64,000 bases of DNA from Rhopalosiphum padi (Eukaryota > Arthropoda > Insecta > Hemiptera > Aphididae), in the NCBI RefSeq assembly GCF_020882245.1, contig NC_083599.1, positions 72,399,745-72,463,744 on the forward strand, read 5' to 3'. Positions within the stretch are counted from its first letter, which is position 1, and each line of letters starts with the position of its first letter. Both the position numbers and the translations under genes were made by a program. Shown here piece after piece: positions 1 through 14,646 of the stretch. Under the pieces are notes generated by a model that was given only the letters and a program-made list of their open reading frames with translations, was not told the DNA's origin and did not search any database.

Positions 1-1680
1 TATATCGACTTAGATGATAAAATAGAATATATATATTTGTAGTAAGTCTGTACTTGAAAAATAAAGTTTTTTGTACAAATTAATCATTATGCTTGTAGAT
101 AAGCACATTATTATACGCCTTATACAAGTTTCTAATAACTTAAAGTGTACTATATAATATTCTGAAAATTAATGATACAAAGAAAGAAGGGAATAATGAA
201 ATGAAATATAAATGCATAATGCATACCTAAGTACAACTACGCAGAACACAGTATATTAAATTAAACAATTTATGTTAGTTTATATTATGTCACATCCACT
301 TGGCGAAACGATTTTTTCGTGGAACGCTATCCATTTTAAAGGAAACTATTTTATATACTTTGTGAAACATGAAAATAATTCATTAAATGGATGTTTGGCT
401 TCGGTTGGTCAATAGAAGAAAAAACTTGATGTTGTAGGCGTTTTAGTTATTAATATTGCAAATTTCCAGATGCAAAACCAATTACCGTCGTCAGTTTGCC
501 CGTAATAAATACCACGATCAAAAATTAATTGTATTCTTATTAAATTTAAAGTAATATTTTTCACTACCTACTTTATTGTTCAACAGTTTATTTTGTTTGT
601 CTTTTATGCTTCTTATTGCACATTTTTTTTTTAATTTACACATTTACAAAGTTATTGCTTATTCGCAATCAATAATTTAATTATACTTATGTATAAATAG
701 AATAAAATACAATTTATAATTATAATATTATTTAAATCATACACGTCAATGGTTGTTTATAAGTAAACGAATTTTCGTCGGTCAGCATTTAATTGTTTGT
801 TTGAGTTTTATTTCCAGTTGATCGATATCTAATGGACATTTGGAGAAATCAAAATATATTAGTATAATATACGACACAAAACTGTGTTCAACAAGAACTT
901 AAATATACAATGACTGGAAAAAAATAATTTTCACCACAATCACAGTATACGATATATATTATTCATAAAGGTAGATTTGTCTGTGTTTTAGAACAAAATA
1001 TATATTTATTATTGTAATTTATGATTATTGATTTGTGAGATTGATTAGTCAATAAAGTCATTACTTAACGTAAGTCGTAAAGTATAAAGACTTCTGTAGA
1101 GTAAAGAAATCGTTAATCTTGTTTAATGTAACTTCATCTCCTTTGAAATTATGTATTCATGCTACTTTAACCCTCAATAATTTAATTAAATAAACATGAT
1201 TAAATATAATATTACAACACAATTTTTTCGCTTTATTTATAATGTTATGAAATGTATATTAAATTGTAACTATTATTTTAACTTGTTTTAATTTGTTTTC
1301 GTCGGGGTGAAAATATCAAAAATATTATATTTTTAAAGTATTCAATGAATACAGTTGTTTGTAACCAAGTATTAAAATAGAATATCTAAAATAATAATAA
1401 AAATAAACATCTTATCGAGACTTTTTTTCTAACACTAATTCTAAGAGCACAATAAATCGGGTTTATATAATAAGTCGCATAATAGGTACGTGATCACGAT
1501 TGAAAGAGATTACGAAATAACGACTGCTTTGAATGATGGGTCTTGTTTATAAATTTAAAAAAATTTAATTAATGACTGTTGTAAAATATAAATCGGTATC
1601 ATAGGTACAAATATTTTTTTTTCTTATTACAAAATTTGTATTTATTTATATTATTTTTGATCTTATGGACATTCAATTTT
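1..1680. other. AT-rich non-coding sequence
   Basis: No frame, splice pair or repeat worth naming was seen. Confidence 0.6.
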
Positions 1681-2330
1681 ACGCACTTTCGCGGGTCAAA
1701 GGACGGAGTGGCAGGAAATGACATTCGAAGTGACTCTTCTTTCATATTATTATATTTCCACGCGGCCAGTCGGCACACCAGTGTATGTTGTTGCGAACAT
1801 AAACGTAGCGCGCGATTAATTTGTCAAAAAAAAAAATAATAATAATAATAATAAAAATATATCACGATGACATAGGAGGAGAGAAACTGCAGGTGTATTG
1901 CAATGACGAAAATGCACGAAAAACGGTTGAGCACACACAGCGTGGCAGCCGACTCGCTATTATACGTACCGTATACGCATCATCACAGCGATCGAATCTT
2001 CAGCCCTCCGCACGCTCGCAGTATACCATATTAATATACATACATATTGTTATAATAATATATATATAACAGCTATAGCTGTTGGCGCGTGCGCAGTGAC
2101 GACGCCGGTATAAGGCGCAAACAGTTTTCGAGACACTTTAATATATTATTATATATTATTATTATACGCATTGACACACTCGCACGCGCTTATACAACAG
2201 CACTATAACAGCACTCGTGTGTAATCGAAATAATAATAATAATAATAATATTCTATACACACAATATATTATATTAATGTAATAATATTATGTACCTATA
2301 TAAATCTGAATACCCCGCCCCAATCGTTTA
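1681..2330. other. CpG-rich patch without a visible gene
   Basis: The GC and CpG level is clearly above the flanks, with many CGCAC/ACGCG words. Short frames exist but have no start context or family likeness. It is compatible with a promoter or non-coding first exon. Confidence 0.4.
2085..2115 (+). promoter_or_regulatory. Promoter-like cluster
   Basis: 'gcgcgtgcgcag' (2085-2096) fits the NRF-1 type palindromic site and 'tataagg' (2109-2115) is a TATA-like box, both inside a CpG-rich patch. No coding exon is visible next to it. Confidence 0.25.
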
Positions 2331-3599
2331 CATTATTATATATTATATATACGACTACCGCGTTTATATAATAATATACATAATATACGTGCCGTGTGTA
2401 TTAACAACCCGAAAATCCATTATTGTTATCTCGACACCTTTTCTAAGCTCGTAAGGTAAAATATGTTTTCAAAAGTACATTAAATATATTATATACGCCC
2501 GCGGTATATGCCTATATATACCTATATAATACCCAAACCGTATTTACGACGGCATCGCCATTATTCGTATGTATATATATATATTATTATGTGTATATGT
2601 ATATATGTAAGTATGTGTGCATATTGTACGCGGTATATTATGGTATAGGCGTTTCGTCTATATAATGTGTATATAATACGATTTATTAGTGTGTACACGT
2701 ATAGCATCACACGATTATATGCGGTATGATATATATTATGGTTTTAACGTTCACAATAATATCTTTGTCTCCTATAGGCGGTGATCATGAATTTATAGGT
2801 ATAGGTGAGCAAGTATCACTGGTGCCTAAAAAAAGTGAAGAGCAAGACTTGGCATTTCACTCAGGATTTAAAATATGGTTTTGAAAACTTTAACCTTTAT
2901 TATTGCTTAAATTAACATTTATTTGAGATTTTAATTCGAGTATAAGTTTTATGGCAATATACTTTTTAGCGTTTGATTTTATAATGAACCTCCTTGATGA
3001 ATTTCCCACTAGTGCCCATCGTGGTATGCATTATATACAATTTAATATACAGAATTCACGTTTAACGTAAATCGTAAGTATATAATAATATAAATAATAA
3101 ATATATAACATTGTAATACATGCAATAATCGTACGAATATTTGATATTCTTTTATCAATTATTAGCTTTAAACTTCTCGATAATTTATATTTGAAAAAAC
3201 GAATTCGTTAGTAAGTGCATAACTTAAAAACGGATAGACTGACGAGGCTCATTTTTACTTTTTGTATATTTGTAATAATCTAAATAAAGATTTAAGTATA
3301 CGGAAAAAAAAGAAAAATTGTTTGGAAAATTAAAAAAAAAAATTGGGAATAAATGAAAGTGCTTTTTGGCAAAATAATATTTGCCGGGTTAATTAGTTTT
3401 CGATAAATATATGTGAAACTTTTCTTTACGTCGGTTATTACGTCATTACAATCCAAAATAGTGAAAAATGCCTATGATATATGCGTTTACTAGGTATTCC
3501 CTTTATTTATATTTAAATCAGCATAACGCGTCGTGTAGAGTAATAACTGAACAAACGGTATTAATAAAAACATTGGAAAGAAAGGGATTTAAATAGCTA
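2331..3599. other. AT-rich non-coding sequence
   Basis: Contains TA-rich runs with scattered CpG words (2.3-2.7 kb), then ordinary AT-rich DNA. No gene seen. Confidence 0.55.
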
Positions 3600-3975
3600 C
3601 CATGAAGCAGGCCAGATATCGTTTGGTGGTTTTACGAATGAGACTAATGAACTGGCAACGTTCATTCAAGTAAGTGTCTTACTCCGAGATAAGATTGGGA
3701 TTGGCTCGCCATTTCGCCAACTCCGAGTCGGCCAGGGAAATAAATCAAGACCCGTGGTCGATCGAGTCAAATGCTTTTGAAAGGTCCGTGTAAATTACGT
3801 CAACTTGGCGCTTTAAATAAAATTACCGGTGCTGATAAGAACTTAAGTCAACGGCCACTATGGTAACCGCCAAGCGACTATGGGGAAAAATATCACGTTG
3901 GTCCAGTAATCGACAAAGTCGACAAAAGTGATCTTTCAAAACGTTTCAATACAACGGACTCGAATATATTTCCTG
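3600..3975 (-). pseudogene. Decayed jockey-type non-LTR reverse transcriptase fragment
   Basis: Reading minus in changing frames gives KRFERSLLSTL, then a frame with VIYTDLSKAFDSIDH (about 3745-3830), then NERCQFISLIRKT. These match in order three blocks of jockey-clade reverse transcriptases: the segment before the palm, the AFD motif with the first catalytic Asp, and the following strand region. Stops and at least two frameshifts interrupt it. No endonuclease, gag or poly(A) tail was found nearby. It is an old, inactive fragment. Confidence 0.65.
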
Positions 3976-6900
3976 AAAACGGAAGATCTTAAACTGGTTG
4001 GAATTTTGTAATAATTACCGGATTACCAGATTACGGATTTTAAATCTGTGTGATGTAACGGTGTAACGCGGTTGTATTTCCAGACAAAAGAGAAGACAAA
4101 AACTCATAACATTGTAAAATCAATACATATATTACTTCGCTCGGAACATAAAATGTAAAAAATTGTAGACGTAACAATAGAAATATAATTTTTAAATATT
4201 GTGAATAATCATTTCGAATTATAAAAAAAAAAAATATATATCGAAAAATTAATGCATCTACTGGGAAAACGAATGATTAATGATGAAATAATTGCCTTAT
4301 TATTGCATGACTTATTGTAGAATTTATGATTGAATGACGTGTAATTTGATTGCACCCAAATAAAAATTATAACAATAATATAATTTAAAGAACCGACTGC
4401 TGCGTCGGGCTTTTTGATATACTAATCATACACTATACTTGGCGAATAAAACATTATTTAAACAAAATATAATACATTTACAAAATAATTTCTTTATACT
4501 AAAACAATAAATTGGGTTGGTATTTGTAGAACCGCTTTAAAAATAAATATTAAATATTTCATTACACAAGAGCTGTTCATTAAAGAACTTGTTGTTTATT
4601 ATATTATATTATAATATTATTTTAATTAGTTTTTATATAAATTATTGAAGTTTTCGTTGCATATTTTTAAACGTGAGCCCTTCAGTACCCCCACACAATA
4701 ATACTATAAATAAAAAAAATGGCACACATTTTAATTTATTAATGGGGTTGATTATATTATACTTGCCAAGTATAAAGTACGCTTACATTTATTGCTAAAC
4801 GTTTACTTAAATCAAATTAAACATTAGTAATTTACAATTTTTAATTAATATAACGTAGTAATAATATATATTTGTACATTTGTATGTTCACAGCATTTTT
4901 CAGCAAGGAGATTTTAAAAGTTTAAGGGAGAATATCCCTCTCAACACCATTTATTTTTCCGTACGACACAAAATCATAATAATTCTGAAATTATTACATC
5001 TTCACACAAACCTTTTTCCAAAATTTATTAGGTATTATTATTTTTTTTTTCAAATTATTTTTTCGAATTATAAAAAACTCCGGTTTGATTAAATAAAAAA
5101 AATATATTAATATCTGTTGTTTCATTTAATATTTTAAATAGATCTAAATTATTTACACACGTTTTCTTATACTTCTCTAGTTAAAGGTAGCTGCATATTC
5201 TACATGCAATACGATCGTGAATTAATAAACATAAGCAGTTACCTCTGTAAGAGATTTTGATACTTCAACTTCCAATTGAAACGCATCTACTGATGAATAA
5301 TTGTAGCTTGTAGCTGAATCGTTCCGTTTTGAAGTATCGATAACTATAATTAGTACATTTGATAGAAAAGTAGAAGGGTCTAATATCGGGTTCCGAATAC
5401 TTTTTTCATAGTACGATTCTTGAAGCGATATTTACATATTATGTAATAAGGTAAAACTATTTTTAGTAAAATCGAAATTTAAATTATCATACGGATAAGC
5501 TATTATTGAGTTAAAAATATTTTTACATTTATTTGATTACGACGATCGAATACACTATAATATTTTTCTATCGGTTTTTTACGTCCTTTTTGTAATCCAA
5601 TATTATAATGAATAGAAGTTTATAAAATTTCAAAGCGGTTGCGGTATTCGAGTTCCATACAACTTTTTTGGTGATTCCAAATTCAGGAAAGTTTCAAAAG
5701 ATCTGAACGAGATAAATAAACTTTTTCTTTTTCTATAAGTTTTAATAATTTCAACCTTTGTTTATAGACAACAGTGATAATATGTGGTACCTACCTTCCA
5801 AACTATTTTATTCAAAACAACTTTTCCAGAATTTTCACTTACACTAATTTTTACTTTTAGAACATATTTTAAAGCCTACATAATTATTCATTATTCTCCT
5901 TCTCCAGATTTAGCATTTGTTCTATTTCGTTTTTGTAAAAACGATTTTAGCAGATTGCATTTTTTTTTTTTTGTAATTTATAGATATTTTTTGGTTACAT
6001 ATGAAATAAGGGTTATCACTAGCAAGAAAAAATTATTATGAAAATTATTTTAACATTAATAATTATTTAATAATTTATAAAAAATGTAATTTAACATTTA
6101 ATACATTTTTTAAAAGTTCAAGCTTTAAGTCTGTGTAAATACTATCATTTTATATACACATTTATGTTCAGTACACAACTATGTTTTCTCAAAACCGTTT
6201 TTTAAAAAACTTTTAATTTATTTATATTAATAAAGAAAAAAAAGCATGACAAAATGTTATGTTTGTATTACAATTTAAGAACGCGATATACTAATCATAG
6301 TTTATATTTAGTTGAACATGTTTTAGGTAAATATAGACTCATTATAAATATAAAGTATAGTTTAATAAGTTTATTTATTTATGTATAAAATAATAAAAAC
6401 CAAAATAATAGTAATAAGAACTTACATTTGTGTTTGCGGAAGTGTTTGAAAAAATATTAGCTTCTACTATAGTCTACTGTGTTTGCTTTTATTCACGGTG
6501 AAACCGATGATGATGTTTTAGAAAATGAATTCCTATTTATATATTTCTTAATTCTCATCATTTAAAATAAATAAATGATAATCAATTGCTTTTTAAAAAT
6601 CAGTCATTCACTTCAGAATAATAATATTATAAATAGTAGTACATGTTTGGCTATCAATTAAATCAAATGATTATTATATTAGTAATAAAACGTTCAATTT
6701 TTTTTTTTTATATAGCTTTATATTGTATATACTATTTGTGCAGTGCTGTATCGAATACACGGGGATTATTATGTTAAAGTGCCCGTTACATTTTAATAAG
6801 GTGAATGACATTTTTTTTTCTAGTTACGATCGTAATTCGTGTAATAATCGCCGCCAAACCACGACTATACACGATTTGCATCATTAGTCATTACATTTTT

Positions 6901-9900
6901 AGATTCAAATATTCTCTATTCTCTAGCAAATAGTCTTGTAACAACTTAATAGAATAAGATATTAAGTTGTTTTTTTAAGACTAATTAAATATTTTTTTAA
7001 CTATCAATGATTGTCGCTTTGTGACGACATACTTGAACTCATATTAAACTGTCTGTCTGTCTAGTTTAAAAGTATAATTATATTTTGAATCAAATTACCG
7101 TAAAATGAAATCAATGACGGATTAATTTATCAACGAATACGAAATTATTTTAGTGAGATTAGTTAAAATGTTAGTTGTTACTCAACTTATAATAATATGT
7201 GGATCTCATCTATACCAATACTGCATAATATTGTCAATAAGCCCGTATCTTCAGGTACAAAATTGTTTAAATATTAAATGTACCTCATGTTCAACTGTAG
7301 GTAGTTACTAGTTAGATAGGGTTATAATCATTTTTTCAGTAATTGTAGAAATAAATAACCAACGTATAAATAATCTTACAAATTATAAGTAATAACTAAT
7401 ATGAAATAAATTAAAACTATTTTGATAAATGTAATAATTGTATATGTTTTACCTTGAAATATAAAACAATAGACTATTGTCAATACATGGATAAATATCA
7501 GTAAATAAAAACTATAAATAGGACTTCCAACTATTTCAACTAATATTCAACCAATAAATTATTGGTAAATTATTAAATGTTACGAATAAGTCAATCGAAT
7601 TGCATGTGTGTGGTCTATACTTTCAATTATAAATTAATTACAAAAATACCTTATAGTTCTCATCTATTTTTTTTTTATGATTATTATGATAGTTCTTTTC
7701 CTAAAATAAAATAGTTTTTAAATTCGGTTTTGCGCAATGAGCTCTTAATGCAATACAAGTTGTAAGATGAAGCATAATGTACCCAGGTACCCCTATGGGT
7801 ATAAAAAGTAATCGACTAGTAAGTAGTAACTGTTCTAGTATTAAACTATGCTTTAATGGTTGTTTTTAAAAGGTTGATACATTTTTTTCTTATCTTTAGC
7901 TTGGAGCTTCAAACAATAAATATAATTTAAAACCTTAAGTGCCAAAAAAATCGATGTATCAACTTCAATATAGTAAATGACATGTATTTTGTACCGTACA
8001 TATGTCTACAAAGTTTGAAAACTTTAAATGTTTAGTATCACGACAAATCACTTCCGATAACATATACCAATAATTGATCTCATACGTTATTACTGACGAG
8101 TTACTGACTATAGTGACTTTTGCGATTTTTTTTTAATGACAAAATTTGATGTACAACATAAAATAAATATTTTCATGTTTCATTAATATTGTGTAATAAA
8201 ATAAAGAATACGAATAACTATAATTTAGTTTATATTATTTATTTGCTATTATTTTTTTCAAATAAAAATTATTGAAAGTTTTCATTTAATTTTTACTTAA
8301 AATAATAAAACCATCTGTTCATTTGAAATTCGAAATTGTGGAATATTGATATGTATCTACATTTTTTGAAAATATTTTACTTCACATTTATAAACATTTT
8401 ATTGTGATTTTAACAATTAAATACCGTGAAAAAATAAAAAAATATTAAATATTTCCAAACAGAAAAATGTACGTTTAATAATGTAAAAATCAAGTAGGTG
8501 CTAAATCATATCATAATCAGAATAAAGTTGAAAGTAAAAGTTATAATCTTATTTCATGAATCATGTGTCCTTAAATTCATTAGAAAACATTTACGTTTAA
8601 AATTTTCTACCCAAGACAATTTATTTACGCCACTCTTCACTTGAACTTAATTAAAAAAAATATTTAAAATTATTTGTTGATTTTTAATATACAAGATTTA
8701 TGATGTCAATTTTATAGGTATTGGGATGTCATATATATGACAAACTAATATAATTACCTAGATAAAGACAAAAATGTTGTATAGAACACTTTTAATAAGA
8801 TTGATGTCGAACAATTATTAACGGAAAGACGAATGATTTTACTTTTTTATTAATTGATATTACTTCTTGTTTAATATCATTCTGATTTCCTCCGATTGAA
8901 ATTAACAGATAAAAACTTTGAGACTGCAAGAATACCAACATATTCATTTTTAATAACTGTAATAATTTGTGTAGGTACTAAATGCCGTAACAAATTAATC
9001 ATGCATTTTTTTAAAAGTTTAGCGTAATTATTATTAAAGATATATCTAACTCTTTTATCATACAATATTTGAGTTAAATTCAAAATATAGTTTTTGAATA
9101 AATTAATAACAAAAACTAACTATCTCTCTATTCAACAGTTTCCCTTATTCGTCTTCGGGACAATATAGAAAGCGATACGTTTACCGTTAACTGAACACAC
9201 TTACACACGAAACTATAAAATATGTGCCGTTTTATTGTTATGTGACAACATAATTTCATACTTTGAATGTTTATTTCTTTTGGCCAAAATAATAGTGGAT
9301 ACTATTACATTCTTCAGTCTTTAGGGATCTCGGTTCTTACGGACGGCAAACAAGTTATTATTCATTATAATTAAAATCTTAAAATATGATAAAAAAAAAA
9401 AATGGAATGATAATATAAAGTCACCAAAATATTTTTTTAATTTATTATTTGGTGTTTTTACTGTTAAGCATACAATATATTATAACCTTCTATAAACAAT
9501 TTGAGTTGGTACCTCACAAATATCATCAGTTGGAACTTGGAATGTTAATTTTAATTTTATTATCATTGTATATTTCCTTTTAATTGTAATAATTGTGAAA
9601 TAAACGCGATGTTTTAGATTATAATTCATCTTATAATAGTATTCCTGTTATGTATTATGAGTACGTGTAGGTGTACCTACACTTATTTTTGTTTATTATT
9701 TATAACTGGTACTTTGAGTGGAGGAGTTATATAGCTGCGCGTGTTTATCTTATACAACGAATACGACTTAGAATTTAATTAAAATTTCAATTAAAAACAA
9801 ACCGTATCCTTAGCATTATAATGACTGAGTGTCCACAAAGTAATTTAACCTTCGTAATATAGAAAATAATTATATCATATAAACTGTGTTTTTAATATCT

Positions 9901-12400
9901 ATTGTAATTATCATAATATTATTCGAAATAATTAGCCATCTGCTTTAAGTACTGTCGTATAATATCATTCCCTTGTAGTAAAACACAATTATAAATTAAT
10001 TTATAAATTAATATAAATAACGACAAACAAGAAAAAAAATATATATAATTGTTTATCAATCATTCTAACTTCAATCACAAAGCAATAATGACTATTTACA
10101 TATTTTTTTATACAGATTAATTTAAATATATTATAATTTGTTTTAATATTTTTTTCCTGTACATTCCTATTTGTGGTGGAATTTTCGAATCAACAAACGT
10201 TATACCAAATAAAATAAAATAAAATCTTATATGCCCATAATAAATAATACATAAGATATATTTAAAATAAACACGAACAAATATTTCTTTAACCTTTAAC
10301 AATTTAACTAAAAAAATATAACTTCAAAAGATAGACATACTGTAATTTAAGTTTTAAAAAAAAATACTATAACATAAAAACGTTAATATAAACTAGTGTG
10401 CTTTTGAATACCGCTGTAATCAAATATTCCGTAAGAACTTCAAAATAAATGGTATAATATAAAATATATATGCATTCCATTCTAACAAAAACGTAACTCA
10501 ATATGTTAAAATAAGATTTAATTAAATTTTTTGTTGAGGGAATGTCGTGAAAAAAATTATTGTAGTAGTCCAAATTTGCTTTTTTCTAAAAATAAAAATT
10601 AATTTTCTTACGCAATCCATTTTTGTGTAAAATAAAGTGAATTCCATTTTATTACAAATTTTTAAGAAATTTGTATGATTTCCATAATTATTTCTTTATT
10701 ATATATTTTGTACTGTCCTAAAATCGTGCAAAAATGAACGTAACGAAAAAAAACTTTGTACCTAATAGGCATAATAAATCAGACACAAGAAAACGTTTAG
10801 CACCACACGGTATTACAATAATATGATTAAAATTGTATACACCCATCTCAAGTTTAAGTATTCGATAGTAATATAGATAAATAACAACAATTGTTATTGT
10901 CATCGCATTCAAGTGACTATTTACTATTCATTCGTATATAATATTGTAATATAGTATAGGCTCAACTCTGACAATTGGGTTGAATCTGTTGATAAGTTAG
11001 ACTAGATAAATGTTCATTAAATTAAAGCGATTTACACATTCCTCGTGAAAGTTTAGTTTTGATATTACACATGACTTTACACATGTGATACGTACTAAGA
11101 AGTTTATAGAAACCGTTTGAAGCACACGCATAGCAACTGCAATGTTGCACATATCGCCACATCGGATGTAAGTTTTCACCATATAGACTATTATACTTAA
11201 ATACTTAATAATATTCCGAATGTCAGGGCACAAAAAAAAAACTGCTAGAAATATGTAGCTTTTTAGCTGCAGTCAGTTGTATACTAAAACTATGGCCAAT
11301 CAACTATTCCATTTAGTCGATCATTTTTAGCTTTTTTTAAATTGTAATAATAATAATTATAATCGTGAATCGTTTAAATTCGTCATGAAGTTTACTTAAT
11401 AATAGTAGTAATAATTTTATTTAGCAAAAATATACAATGAACACTAATATATGCGAAGAAAATGTAAGACACATGTTTGCAACTCCCCTATAAGCATAAG
11501 CTTGTTTTTGGGGGTAAAAAAGTTCGAGTACAATACAAGAAAGAAAAAAAGATATATAAATTATTATATAATTACAACATTAGTAAAACTGAGAGGGAAA
11601 AATAACATTATTAAAAAAACAGTATAATCTCACATACATCTTATATAAATTATTTAAAAAAACAGTATAATAACAAAATCTTATATAAATTAAAACGTTC
11701 TATAACAAATCTACATATGTGAAATCTAAAGTTTTCAGAAAAGATTTAAATATACAAACATTTTTGAATCCAACTTTTAAACATTTTTTAAATTGAGTGT
11801 TTAATAATTTCAAAATTAAATTATTAAACTTTGAATATTAAGAATCTTAAAATATTAATAATATTAAACTAAAAAAATTAATTTAAAAAATGTAAATTTC
11901 AAATAGATAACTTCATAAAGATATCAAATATTTTTTCAGAAATTTTATCACATACCTAGACTAGGTAATAATTATAACAACTGCTATTGATATTTTTAAA
12001 CTAAAAAAAAGACAAAACAAAACAAATTAATTAATATCCATGTGGCATTTTATTAATAAATTGTGGGAGCTATTTCTCTTGTACTTTAGTAATAAACGCT
12101 AATAATCACCTATTACACAGTACCCTCAAATTTACACAAACGTACTTAGAAATTTTCTTACACATATTGGACTCTTCCACAAAGACGATCAGTATCTGTT
12201 CCAGAAATTCACTTAAATAAAATTATTGAATAGTTCAAATTAGAAAAGGCAGTCTAATCAACAACGTGTCCTTGATCATATACCGTAGTCCTTAAGCGTA
12301 ATATTGTAGTTATATAATAGGCAGAGTTTATTACTATTGTAATGATAATAATTAATATTATCGAATATTGGACAGAGTGTATTGCTTGTCCGCTGCAGTT
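3976..12400. other. Long AT-rich gene-free stretch
   Basis: Over 8 kb with only short stop-limited frames of AT-driven residues (K, N, I, Y, F). A small hairpin with arms 'gatacttcaa'/'ttgaagtatc' lies at about 5259-5340, and a short direct duplication around 'aaaaaaacagtataat' at 11.61-11.69 kb. Intron or intergenic. Confidence 0.55.
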
Positions 12401-12565
12401 AATATTAACTTGACAGCTTCAGTAAGGTAAAAGCTATTAACATTTTGGCAGATGAAATTGCGTGCTTATTTACGACACCGACAGCCGTGGGGTAACCGGA
12501 AGCCGTCTTCTGTCGGACGTATTTCCGGTTTTTCGTCGGACGACGCTGTTCTTTGCGTGTAATAA

Positions 12566-12585
12566 TGTGTGTGTGTGTGTGTGTG

Positions 12586-12617
<32 letters not shown>
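12566..12617 (+). repeat. Compound (GT)n(CT)n microsatellite
   Basis: About 10 GT units pass directly into about 12 CT units. Confidence 0.9.
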
Positions 12618-14431
12618 ATACACGATGGGACCTCCGCGATAGAAAGAGACGTAGTTATGCATATTTACCCGCCTTTGCTCTACATCCGGTTTGATATAAT
12701 AATATTGTCACGACCGACTTTTGTCAAAAACGATGGACAATGGCCATTTCCGGTAAACGGTAGAACGGGGTTCCGGCATAATAGTATATACGTATTACAA
12801 TCCCGATGCCGGTTTAAACAGTATAATATACACTTACCTACTCTTGGCCATGATACATAATCAAAAGGCAGTAGATATTATGGGTTTTTTCGCAGTAGTG
12901 TTACTGACTCACTGGTGCTTAGAAAAGATACTAGCACGATTTCTGATTATAATAACACCTCGGCGTTATTTCCAAAACAATAACACAATAAATTTGTTAC
13001 ATCATTATTATTCATCTTCTTTTGAACGGTGATTCTGTTTCATGGCAGTAACGTCCAATCTCAAAATGAAATCATTTTAATGTCATTGTTTCCAGATTTG
13101 TGTAATGTGTTTGCAATTTTTGCATAATAATATAATATAGACCTGCGCCAAGACTTTTTTATAATATATTATGTATAGGAATAGTTTATTAATATAATAT
13201 AATATACATGTATAGCATAAATAATAATAACTATGGCTGGGATTTCGATGCACTTTTCATTTTTTTTTTCCAGAGGTTGCTGTACGATGCTCGCCTGGTC
13301 ACAAATTTGTAACGTGTACTTTTGAATGAGTATAAGAAAATGTATTTTGCATTTTTTGACAATTTTTGATTTTAACGTAATTGTCTTCACTTTTTAGGGC
13401 ATTATTGGAATTTTTATAGGTCCAGAATTTAAACTTGAAATTTTATTTTATACGAGTTTGCAATTGGCGGCGTGACAAATTATATTTAGAATTCTATAAT
13501 AATATATTAATCTGTTTAATAATCTGCAGACACCTGACGATATCGTTCATTACAAGTTATTTTTATTAATTACGTAATTTAATCAAATATTATTATATTT
13601 ATTAAAAATAAAAACAATTTACCTGCATTTTTTTTTAGTGCATTATTTAGAATTTTTAAGTTCGAGTGCGGCAAACATTCCCGTCTCGTATAGATTCAAG
13701 TCGTCAGAAATCGGATCACCGATTTCGGGTTATTCCGACAGAGTTTTCATCGGCGAGATCGTGGCGCTAATATTGCGGGGTAGGAAAATCGTTTTTGTTT
13801 TTTCGATATCAATAACAGTGGCGAACCGTAAGGCTGTTTGAGTAAAAGTCGTGTGAAAAGCGGCGGCCGGCCGGCTACCCAACCGCGGGCAGTTTTTCAG
13901 GAAAACAGCTATATAAAACATATCGCATATTATGCCCCCCCCCCGCAGAGTTGTCGTGCATTCGTGCGTGGTATACAGCGTCGTACGACTGCTATATACG
14001 TATATAATATTATCCGCGCGTGTATAAGTGACGTGTGCGTGTATCCGGTCGCGCGTAAAATGTCCAATGACCCAATACGACCGTATACACGTATATACAA
14101 TACCTCTACCTCCTCCTATTGTTGCGGCCGCAGTATTACGCATATATGCAGTACGACTAATATAATATAATATTATATTTTGTCGGGAATCGGCCGGAAA
14201 GAACGAAAACAAAACCGAAATAAATTCGATCAGCCACCCCGAGACGTATATAATATTACTATTATTATTATTATTATATCGGAGACGGTATATATACGCG
14301 TATTATATATATATATATATATATACATTCGTCCGCGTAGCTATCCCCCCGAAAACGACGTTTTTCTTATTTCGTTATTACGTATATATATACATAGGTA
14401 GGTATATATATATTATGTATAATATTCGATT

Positions 14432-14646
14432 TACAGGGTGATCCGTTTACCGCGTGAACCGCGGACGATATTTTTGGGAACACCATGAGAAATTCTTGAT
14501 TTTTATTTCAAAAAAAAAAAAAAAAATACAAATTTCGACGGCATACACAATCGCATAAATATAGACAAATCTGAAACGGTCCGCGAACAAAATCCTAAAA
14601 AATCCCTATATTTTGTCTGGTTTGCGGTATAGAAAATCACCCTGTA
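14432..14646. mobile_element. Small TIR element (MITE), 215 bp
   Basis: Starts with 'tacagggtgat' and ends with its exact reverse complement 'atcaccctgta'. The interior has no open frame of note, contains a poly(A) run and is bracketed by CpG-rich sequence. Ends of the form ACAGGGTG are common among insect cut-and-paste elements. No clear target duplication is visible, so the superfamily is left open. Confidence 0.55.

Noticed and set aside
12405..12860. Overlapping frames with RERERER or SLSLSLSL runs
   Set aside because: Produced by the GT/CT microsatellite, and the frames on both strands disagree with any conserved sequence.
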